DNA from: Curvivirga sp965219885
Lineage (GTDB): Bacteria > Pseudomonadota > Alphaproteobacteria > UBA8366 > Aestuariispiraceae
DNA length: 64,000 nt
Assembly (NCBI RefSeq): GCF_965219885.1
Contig: NZ_CBDCOT010000007.1
Span: 1-64,000 of the forward strand
Direction: 5' to 3'
The notes under the pieces were generated by a model. It saw nothing but the letters and a program-made list of their open reading frames with translations, did not search any database and had not been told where the DNA came from. Position 1 is the stretch's first letter; the number at the start of each line of letters is the position of its first letter. Both the position numbers and the translations under genes were made by a program. This document shows, piece after piece, positions 37,975 to 44,952 of this stretch.

Positions 37975-38922
37975 ATGAAGCAAATTCATTGTCGTTTTTA
38001 TCTTCTACCTAATTATTCCTTACTGGCTCTGACATCGGCAGTGGAAGCGTTAAGGGTGGCGAATAGAAAAGCAAATTCAAATTTGTATTCTTGGGAATTG
38101 GTCTCAAATCATGGTGGGTTATTTGCCTCTTCAGGTGGGGTAGAACTTTTCACAATTGCAATAAATGAGATCGACAAAGATCAAAAACTGGATCGTTTTA
38201 TCATCTGTGGTGGGGATGGATCTGAACATCTATCTGATGAAATCACATTGAACTTTTCCAGACATCAAACAAGGCAATCCTTTATGGCAGGGGCAATTTC
38301 TGATGGATCGTATTTAGCTGCAAAGGCAGGTGTTTTTGACGGCTATAGATCTACGATCCATTGGGAATGTCATGATGGATATGTGGAGCAAAACCCGGAT
38401 TTAGAAGTAACGCGTCAAATCTATGAAATTGACAGAGAACGTTTCTCTTGTGCAGGCGGGTCTGCTGCTTTTGACTTGTTTCTTAAATTAGTAGAAATGG
38501 ATCATGGGCGCCATCTAAGTCTTGAAATTGCAGAAAACTCAGTAGTAGCCGATATTCGGTCTGAAGGCAGCCGTCAACGTATGAACCCGTCTTATAAATT
38601 TGCGGCAGCCAATCCGCATGTTGGAAATGTGATTGATAAGATGGAGCGTCATTTGGAAAATCCACTATCGATCCAAGTTTTGGCAGATGAAGAAGGGATT
38701 TCCGTACGACAACTCGGACGAATTTTTCATCAATATGTTGGAGATAGTCCAATACAGTTTTATATGGAACTTCGTATTCGTCGTGCAGCAAAACTTTTAA
38801 GACAGACAACGATGTCTATTGATGAAATTTCTATTGCTTGTGGTTTTGCTTCAAGTTCTCATTTAGCAAAGAATTTCAAAAAAATCTGGAAAGTTTCACC
38901 GCGTGACTATCGTATAGAATGA
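37975..38922 (+). CDS. GlxA/AraC family transcriptional regulator
   Basis: A 315-residue regulator with an N-terminal DJ-1/PfpI-like domain (residues about 5-170: FYLLPNYSLLALTSAVEALR, RFIICGGDGSEHLSDE, YEIDRERFSCAGGSAAFDLF) and a C-terminal AraC double helix-turn-helix (LADEEGISVRQLGRIFHQYV, IDEISIACGFASSSHLAKNF). This architecture is that of GbdR, CdhR and SouR, which activate betaine, carnitine and sarcosine catabolic genes. Its position between a 2OG oxygenase-like gene and a DAO-type oxidoreductase suggests it activates one of these or the carnitine operon. Confidence 0.92.
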   Translation: MKQIHCRFYLLPNYSLLALTSAVEALRVANRKANSNLYSWELVSNHGGLFASSGGVELFTIAINEIDKDQKLDRFIICGGDGSEHLSDEITLNFSRHQTRQSFMAGAISDGSYLAAKAGVFDGYRSTIHWECHDGYVEQNPDLEVTRQIYEIDRERFSCAGGSAAFDLFLKLVEMDHGRHLSLEIAENSVVADIRSEGSRQRMNPSYKFAAANPHVGNVIDKMERHLENPLSIQVLADEEGISVRQLGRIFHQYVGDSPIQFYMELRIRRAAKLLRQTTMSIDEISIACGFASSSHLAKNFKKIWKVSPRDYRIE

Positions 38923-38952
38923 TGTCCGAAAGTTTTCTTTAGATGTCTGAAA
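38921..38952 (+). promoter_or_regulatory. Direct repeat upstream of DAO-type oxidoreductase gene
   Basis: gatgtccgaaa (38921-38931) and gatgtctgaaa (38942-38952) differ at one base and are 21 bases apart, two helical turns. They begin at the stop of the GlxA gene and lie 77-108 bases before the next start. Such half-site pairs are typical for AraC-family activators. Confidence 0.55.
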
Positions 38953-39028
38953 TGTTGTGGTGGTAGAGTCCTCATATCCTTAAGTTTTACATAGATTAAT
39001 GAATGTGAAATATAAGGAAATAATAATT

Positions 39029-40372
39029 ATGGCGATGCCAACAAGTTCCAAATATGTGATTATCGGTGCAGGTATTCACGGTCTTTCCACAGCCTGGCAT
39101 TTGGCTGAAAAACTAAAAGCTTCTGGTAAAGGAAGCGGTGAGGATATCATCGTATTGGATAAAAGCGGTATTGCTGCTGGTGCGTCTGGTATTGCTTGTG
39201 GTGTTGTGCGTAACAACTATTTTCAACCAGCCATGCGTGAATTGATGGCGCATTCTGTAAATGTCTGGGAAGAAAACGCAGAAGCTTTTTCCTATAATGC
39301 TGTTGGTTATATGCAGATTAGCCCTGAATCCATGCATGAAGACTGTGCTGAAATTCATCGTCAGCAACAAGATATCGGTTACGAATCTGATTTCATCGAA
39401 GGTAAAGATGAATGTATGTCTTACATGAAGAATATCTTCAGCGACTGGCAGGCTAAGGGCATCACCAACATCTTGCATGAGAAAAAAGGTGGTTATGCAA
39501 ATAATACGAAAGCGATTTACGGCCTGGCTGAAAAAGCTGAGGGTAATGGCGTTCGTATCATTACGGGTGTAACAGTAACCGGTTTTGATTCTGATAATGG
39601 ATCTTCCGCAATTAAAGCTGTTGTCACAGATAAAGGCACAATCGAATGCGACGAAGTCATTATTGGTGCTGGTCCATGGGCAAAAACATTTTGGGATATG
39701 TTGGACTTGCCAAAGACTGTAAATATCAAAGCTAAAGACGGTACAATCCATAAAGATATTGATATGTGGCGTTACTGGGCATTGGAAGAAGGTGTATTGG
39801 GTGTTGAACCTGATTTCTTGATGGATAACGATGGTAAGATGCCGCCAGTTATCCATGTGGATACTGATGAGCCGTTGATCTCTGATGTGGATGGCTCTGT
39901 GATTACGGATAAAATGTGGGGTATCTATTATAAGCCTGATTTCCACTTCAATGGTGTGCAGGGCGGTGCGATGCCATATGAAGTGAAAACACCAGCCGAT
40001 AAAATTGAAATCGATCCATATGGTCCGGATTCACCTGAATTTATTGTGGATGATAATTTCGCACATTTCTGGACATCCGCTTTGGCATTTTGTCAGAAAC
40101 GTTTTGAGGGGCAAGTTGTTAAATATCGTAATGAACCATCAGGTGGTTTGGGATGTTTTACACCGGATAGCTTCCCTGTATTTGATAAATTTCGTGAGAA
40201 CGTAACCTTCATCGCTGATTCCAATCATGGTTATAAAATGATCGGAGTTGGTGAATTGATCGCCCGCGAATTATTGGGTGAAAAAACTTCCTTGTTGGAG
40301 CCTTTCCGCCTTAGTCGTTATGAGGAAGGAAAGCTTCATCCAGTGAGTAATTCACCATTCCCGTGGAGTTAA
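39029..40372 (+). CDS. FAD-dependent oxidoreductase, DAO family
   Basis: A 447-residue flavoprotein from the ATG at 39029, preceded by aagga; an ATG at 38999 would add ten residues. The FAD motif is YVIIGAGIHGLSTAWHLAEK, then AGASGIACGVVRNNYFQPAM at the flavin, and a C-terminal IADSNHGYKMIGVGELIARE. It is related to SoxB/DadA-type amine dehydrogenases. It lacks a GcvT domain and a covalent-flavin WHAAG motif. It probably oxidises an N-methylated or secondary amino acid. It stands between the two GlxA regulators, with a direct-repeat operator upstream and a double-hairpin terminator downstream. Confidence 0.85.
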   Translation: MAMPTSSKYVIIGAGIHGLSTAWHLAEKLKASGKGSGEDIIVLDKSGIAAGASGIACGVVRNNYFQPAMRELMAHSVNVWEENAEAFSYNAVGYMQISPESMHEDCAEIHRQQQDIGYESDFIEGKDECMSYMKNIFSDWQAKGITNILHEKKGGYANNTKAIYGLAEKAEGNGVRIITGVTVTGFDSDNGSSAIKAVVTDKGTIECDEVIIGAGPWAKTFWDMLDLPKTVNIKAKDGTIHKDIDMWRYWALEEGVLGVEPDFLMDNDGKMPPVIHVDTDEPLISDVDGSVITDKMWGIYYKPDFHFNGVQGGAMPYEVKTPADKIEIDPYGPDSPEFIVDDNFAHFWTSALAFCQKRFEGQVVKYRNEPSGGLGCFTPDSFPVFDKFRENVTFIADSNHGYKMIGVGELIARELLGEKTSLLEPFRLSRYEEGKLHPVSNSPFPWS

Positions 40373-40382
40373 GTTTACCCCG

Positions 40383-40425
40383 CCAAATCTTCGGATTTGG
40401 AACTGGCCCTGATTCAATCAGGGCC
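40383..40425 (+). terminator. Tandem hairpins ending DAO oxidoreductase transcript
   Basis: First hairpin ccaaatc-ttcg-gatttgg (40383-40400) has a stable UUCG tetraloop. The second, ggccctgat/atcagggcc around tca (40405-40425), is followed by tcttta. Together they give a strong stop before the next regulator gene. Confidence 0.8.
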
Positions 40426-40526
40426 TCTTTATCCAGCCTTGGTAAGTTTACGGAATTTGCTTGTTTTAAGAGGACACAGTACAATTCGGTACCGTTTACA
40501 GAAATTGGATATAGAGACTTAACTAG

Positions 40527-41495
40527 ATGCAAACACAACATTCAGGAAACGATCGCCCGATGAAGATCGCCTTTCTATTGTTGACTGATTTTTCCATGAT
40601 GGCATTTGCCAGTTTGATGGAGCCTTTGCGTTCTGCCAATCGGACAATGAATAAAGAATGCTATGCTTGGAAATTTGTATCTGTGGATGGAAAGCCAGCA
40701 GCCTCAAGCAGTGGGGCAATGATCATGGCAGATAGTGGCATGTTGCAAAATGAAGATGCCGATGTGATCTGCCTCGTTGCGGGTATGAATGTATCCTATC
40801 ATTGCACGGATGAATTGATGGGCTGGTTAAGACAACAAGCCGTAAGAGGCGCGATGATCGGCTCGCTTTCAACAGGTACATATGTATTGGCGAAAGCAGG
40901 TTTATTGGACGGTAAAAGATGTACAACCCATTGGGAAGGTCTTGATAGTTTCAAGGAAGTATTCCCGGATGTGGATTTTACCGGCAGTCTATATGAAGTC
41001 GATGGAAATCGCTTTACTTGCGCAGGCGGTAATGCGGCCTTTGATTTAGCTTTGTGCTGGATTGGGGAGCAGTATGGATCACGTATTAAGGCTGCTGTTT
41101 CAGATCAATTCCTACATGGGACCGGACGCGAAGCAGCAGAACCACAGAAAAATAGTGCTGTGGAGAGATACGGGATACATAACGAAAAGCTTTTGTCTGT
41201 TGTGAACCTGATGGAAGAGAATTTAGAAGAGCCTCTTTCAAGACAACAGCTAGCAGATCGTGTGGCGGTGACTATTAGACAATTGGAACGTTTGTTTTCC
41301 AAATATCTGGGCACGTCACCATCGCATTTTTACCTGAGGCTTCGTCTGGATCGGGCGCGCTATTTGTTAAGACAAACAGCGATGCCTATTTCGGAAATTG
41401 CCATTGCTTGTGGATTTGTGAATTTTTCACATTTCGCCAGAAGTTATCGAAACCAATTTGCCCATTCTCCCAGTGAAGAGCGGGTGCCTGAATAA
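40527..41495 (+). CDS. GlxA/AraC family transcriptional regulator
   Basis: A 322-residue regulator (311 if the ATG at 40560, MKIAFLLL, is used; the ribosome binding sites do not decide). The N-terminal DJ-1/PfpI-like domain has LLTDFSMMAFASLMEPLRSA, ADVICLVAGMN and YEVDGNRFTCAGGNAAFDLA. The C-terminal AraC domain has LADRVAVTIRQLERLFSKYL and ISEIAIACGFVNFSHFARSY. It is similar in layout to the regulator at 37975 and probably a paralog. It precedes the first MttB gene, so it is the best candidate regulator for the MttB-soxBDAG genes, in the manner of GbdR or SouR. Confidence 0.92.
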   Translation: MQTQHSGNDRPMKIAFLLLTDFSMMAFASLMEPLRSANRTMNKECYAWKFVSVDGKPAASSSGAMIMADSGMLQNEDADVICLVAGMNVSYHCTDELMGWLRQQAVRGAMIGSLSTGTYVLAKAGLLDGKRCTTHWEGLDSFKEVFPDVDFTGSLYEVDGNRFTCAGGNAAFDLALCWIGEQYGSRIKAAVSDQFLHGTGREAAEPQKNSAVERYGIHNEKLLSVVNLMEENLEEPLSRQQLADRVAVTIRQLERLFSKYLGTSPSHFYLRLRLDRARYLLRQTAMPISEIAIACGFVNFSHFARSYRNQFAHSPSEERVPE

Positions 41496-41647
41496 GGAGT
41501 AACGTGTTGATCTCTGCTTTAGAAAAAAAGTCTGATAACCTGATAGCGACAATCTGGTCGCTTCAAGGTTACGGCTTGTCGTCCTAAACAATTCTGCTTC
41601 AAGCATCCCTTCTAGTGTTGGAAAGTTAATTTCTAATGGAGGCATCA

Positions 41648-43216
41648 ATGGCGCGCAGAGGATCAACTCGTCCACAACGTAGAAGTCGTGGCGATCAACG
41701 CGAAACCCAATATCAAGAACCAGTAGCACCGTCAGGGGCGATAGGGGGGCGTTATAAGCCTCTGCTTGATCATGAAGTGGATAAGATTTTTGAGGCGGCT
41801 GTCTCCGTATTGGATCGAACAGGCATTGAGGTGACGGAAAGTCCGTGCCGAGATACGTTTGAAGCTGCCGGTTGTCGTGTGGATACAGGAAAGAACCGTG
41901 TTTTTATTCCACGTCATCTAATTGAAAATGCGCTTGGTACCATGGCGAATAACGTACTGTTGGCAGGGCGTGATCCAAAACATGATATTAATCTGGGCGG
42001 TGCTCGTGTTTACATGGGAACCGGCGGATCAGCGGTGAAGCTGTTGGATTTACGAGGCAATATGCGACAAACCATCACCAGCGATAATTACCATATTGGT
42101 CGTTTGGTGGATACCTTGGATAATATCCATTTCTATATGCGCCCCGTGGTCTGTCGGGATCTTGAAAATGAAGACTTGGATATCAACCAGTTCTATGCAT
42201 GTTTAGCGGCCACCAAAAAACATGTAATGGCCAATGCTTACTTGCCAGAACGCGTGGCTGATCTTCGTAAACTTGGGAATATGATTGCAGGTGGCGCGGA
42301 TGCGTTTAAGGAACGTCCGATTATATCTTTGACGGCTTGTTGGACCGTAAGTCCTTTACGTTATGCGATGGAAACTGTGGATGTTCTGGATCAAGCTATT
42401 GAATATGATATTCCTGTTGTGATTTCGTCAGCACCACAAGCGGGCGCAACATCACCTGCAGCTTTGGCAGGGACTTTAGTTCAAATTCTTGCAGAACAAC
42501 TTTCAGGGATTGTTTATGTGAATCTAAAGAAACCGGGCTTTCCATTGATTATGGGTTGTGTGCCTGCACAGGCAGATTTACGTACGGGTGCTTTCACAGG
42601 CGGGTCTGGTGAATTCTCTTTGTTGAATGCAGCATGTGCTCAATTGTCCCAACATCTTGGTATTCCGATTTACAACTCATCAGGTATTTCAGATTCCAAA
42701 ATTCCTGATGCACAAGCAGGTGCAGAAAAAAGCCTGACAGGTTTGGCAGCAGCGTTGGCCGGGTCTAACTATATTCATCATTCAGCAGGTTTCCTAGAAA
42801 GTCTGTTAACGGTCGCTTATGAGCAATATGTAATTGATAACGATATCAATGGCGCCATCATGCGTATGGTGCGCGGCATTGAGGTAACCGATGAAACCTT
42901 ATCATTGGATGTAATCCATGATGTGTGTAACGGGCCCAATCACTTCTTGGGGCATCAGCAAACAATCCAATTGATGAACTCTGAATATCTCTATCCTGAT
43001 CTGATGAATCGGGCGACGCGAGATGATTGGGAAGCTGCCGGTGAAGCCGATTTGAGAAAAACTGCTATCGAACATGCAAAAAACACATTGGAAAATCATT
43101 GGCCAACCGTGTTCAGTACAGAACTTGATACAGAGATCCGTAAAGAATTTAACATCTTGCTTCCTTTGGAAGAAATGCAACCAGAGAATTTCTGGGAAAG
43201 ATTTATTAAACACTAA
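41648..43216 (+). CDS. MttB-family (non-pyrrolysine) methyltransferase, copy 1
   Basis: A 522-residue protein from the ATG at 41648, which has ggagg 5 bases upstream; an in-frame ATG lies 12 bases earlier. It belongs to the trimethylamine methyltransferase (MttB) superfamily with a TIM-barrel fold: VLDRTGIEVTESP, VFIPRHLIENAL, YMGTGGSAVKLLDLRG, PLRYAMETVDVL, YVNLKKPGFPLIMGCVPAQA, GIPIYNSSGISDSK. There is no in-frame amber codon, so it is of the MtgB-like class known to demethylate glycine betaine and relatives. The first 25 residues are rich in Arg and Gln (MARRGSTRPQRRSRGDQRE). The soxBDAG genes follow, suggesting a betaine-to-glycine route. No corrinoid protein gene is adjacent. Confidence 0.9.
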   Translation: MARRGSTRPQRRSRGDQRETQYQEPVAPSGAIGGRYKPLLDHEVDKIFEAAVSVLDRTGIEVTESPCRDTFEAAGCRVDTGKNRVFIPRHLIENALGTMANNVLLAGRDPKHDINLGGARVYMGTGGSAVKLLDLRGNMRQTITSDNYHIGRLVDTLDNIHFYMRPVVCRDLENEDLDINQFYACLAATKKHVMANAYLPERVADLRKLGNMIAGGADAFKERPIISLTACWTVSPLRYAMETVDVLDQAIEYDIPVVISSAPQAGATSPAALAGTLVQILAEQLSGIVYVNLKKPGFPLIMGCVPAQADLRTGAFTGGSGEFSLLNAACAQLSQHLGIPIYNSSGISDSKIPDAQAGAEKSLTGLAAALAGSNYIHHSAGFLESLLTVAYEQYVIDNDINGAIMRMVRGIEVTDETLSLDVIHDVCNGPNHFLGHQQTIQLMNSEYLYPDLMNRATRDDWEAAGEADLRKTAIEHAKNTLENHWPTVFSTELDTEIRKEFNILLPLEEMQPENFWERFIKH

Positions 43217-43399
43217 CTATCTATGCGCAGGGAGGCGCGTAAAAAGTGGGAAAAGTTCCATGAAAATAAATTTCTAAAAAATCGAATTTAGATACAGTTT
43301 ATTTCAATTGAATTGTTGTTATGACTGGAATTTAATCTCACAAGTTTTTCTGTTTAGACCTCTTGAAGGCAAGCAGATCGTTAATTTAGGAATGTAAAA

Positions 43400-44650
43400 A
43401 TGCGATATTCAGGTTTTTCGGTCATACGAGAAGCATTACGCGGAAACAAAGGATGGAAGCCCGTTTGGCGTGATCCAGAGCCTCAATCCGAATATGACAT
43501 CATTATTGTCGGTGGCGGCGGCCATGGTTTGGCGACAGCTTATTATCTGGCAAAGGAATTCGGCGAGAAGAAAATTGCTGTCCTGGAAAAAGGATGGCTT
43601 GGTTCCGGTAATATTGGTCGAAATACCACTATTGTACGTTCCAACTATATGTTGGAGGGCAATGAGCCTTTCTATGAATTTTCCATGAAACTGTGGGAAA
43701 ATTTGGAACAGGATTTCAATTATAATGCCATGATGTCCCAACGTGGGATTCTGAATCTTTGTCATACGGATGGACAACGTGATTCCTTCCGCCGTCGTGG
43801 CAATGCAATGTTACTTATGGGAGCTGATGCGGAATTGCTTACGAATGAGCAAATTCGCGAAATGTGCCCTTTCCTGAATTTCGACGATGCGCGTTTCCCA
43901 ATTAAAGGTGGCTTGCTTCAACGTCGTGCGGGTACCGCGCGCCATGATGGTGTGGCTTGGGGCTATGCGCGTGGGGCGGATATGCATGGTGTGGATTTGA
44001 TACAAAATTGTGAAGTAACAGGTTTTGTGGTCGAAAATGGCGTTTGCAAAGGCGTGGAAACTTCCCGTGGTACCATAAAAGCAAAAAAGGTGGGGGTAGC
44101 TGTAGCTGGATCATCTGGTTGTGTGATGGAAAAAGCAGGTATGAGATTACCAATTGAAAGTCACGTATTACAGGCTTTTGTGTCTGAAGGGCTCAAACCA
44201 ACGATCCCTGGTGTGATTACATTTGGTGCTGGACATTTTTACGTTAGCCAATCTGATAAAGGTGGTTTGGTCTTTGGGGGTGATATCGATGGTTATAACA
44301 CCTATGCGCAACGCGGGAACCTTCCTGTCATTGAAGACGTTTGTGAGGGCGGTATTGCTTTAATGCCAATGATCGGTCGTGCAAAACTACTGAGAAGTTG
44401 GGGCGGGATAATGGATATGTCTATGGATGGATCACCTTTCATCGACAAGACTCATATTGAGGGGCTCTATTTGAATGCAGGTTGGTGTTATGGCGGCTTT
44501 AAAGCCACACCTGCATCCGGCTATTGCTTTGCCCATTTGTTGTCCAAAGATGAACCTCATAAGGTTGCAACAGCTTATCGTTTAGACCGTTTCAAAACGG
44601 GCCATATCATTGATGAAAAGGGCGTCGGCGCCCAACCGAATTTGCATTAA
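43400..44650 (+). CDS. soxB: Sarcosine oxidase beta subunit
   Basis: A 416-residue flavin subunit of heterotetrameric sarcosine oxidase. The FAD site is DIIIVGGGGHGLATAYYLAK (33-52), with WLGSGNIGRNTTIVRSNYM following. His182 in AGTARHDGVAWGYARGAD matches the histidine that carries covalent FMN in TSOX enzymes. The C-terminus has LYLNAGWCYGGFKATPASGY. It oxidises the N-methyl group of sarcosine and passes the methylene to folate on SoxA. It begins 183 bases after the MttB gene and 14 bases before soxD. Confidence 0.96.
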   Translation: MRYSGFSVIREALRGNKGWKPVWRDPEPQSEYDIIIVGGGGHGLATAYYLAKEFGEKKIAVLEKGWLGSGNIGRNTTIVRSNYMLEGNEPFYEFSMKLWENLEQDFNYNAMMSQRGILNLCHTDGQRDSFRRRGNAMLLMGADAELLTNEQIREMCPFLNFDDARFPIKGGLLQRRAGTARHDGVAWGYARGADMHGVDLIQNCEVTGFVVENGVCKGVETSRGTIKAKKVGVAVAGSSGCVMEKAGMRLPIESHVLQAFVSEGLKPTIPGVITFGAGHFYVSQSDKGGLVFGGDIDGYNTYAQRGNLPVIEDVCEGGIALMPMIGRAKLLRSWGGIMDMSMDGSPFIDKTHIEGLYLNAGWCYGGFKATPASGYCFAHLLSKDEPHKVATAYRLDRFKTGHIIDEKGVGAQPNLH

Positions 44651-44664
44651 GGGAGGATTGAGAC

Positions 44665-44952
44665 ATGATTATTAACCATCCTCTTTTAGGGCCGCGCGAT
44701 GCACAGGAATTCACCTATCTAGGTGATGCTAGCATGATCCATCGTCCCGACTGGCAAGCGGAAAACGCTATAGATCAATTCCATGACTATACCTATCTAA
44801 GGGACAATCCCGCGGGATCCCATCGTGAACTTTGGTTTCATGAACAAGGTGATCGCAGTTGGCTAGTTGTGACACGAAATACACTGACACATGAGATTGA
44901 AAAAGTTGAATTGGCAAGCGATGTTGCCAAAGCTGAAGGACGAAGCCGATGA
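44665..44952 (+). CDS. soxD: Sarcosine oxidase delta subunit, zinc-site variant
   Basis: A 95-residue SoxD, recognised by FTYLGDASMIHRPDWQ, YLRDNPAGSHRELWFHEQGD and NTLTHEI, which match the family over its full length. In standard SoxD a zinc ion is held by CPxCG near the N-terminus and by H...C near residue 60. Here the N-terminal motif reads NHPLLGPRD, and the later cysteine is Asp (HEQGDR), so the usual zinc site cannot form. The stop overlaps the soxA start as ATGA. The subunit probably keeps its structural role. Confidence 0.92.
   Translation: MIINHPLLGPRDAQEFTYLGDASMIHRPDWQAENAIDQFHDYTYLRDNPAGSHRELWFHEQGDRSWLVVTRNTLTHEIEKVELASDVAKAEGRSR

Noticed and set aside
39113..39946. A 277-codon frame antisense to the DAO oxidoreductase gene
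   Set aside because: The plus-strand protein has clear flavoprotein motifs over the same bases. The antisense translation is rich in His, Ile, Thr and Phe with no domain, as expected for a shadow frame.
41496..41647. Cobalamin or glycine riboswitch upstream of the MttB or sox genes
   Set aside because: I looked for conserved cobalamin-box and glycine-aptamer segments in 41496-41647, 43217-43399 and 58889-59103 and saw none.
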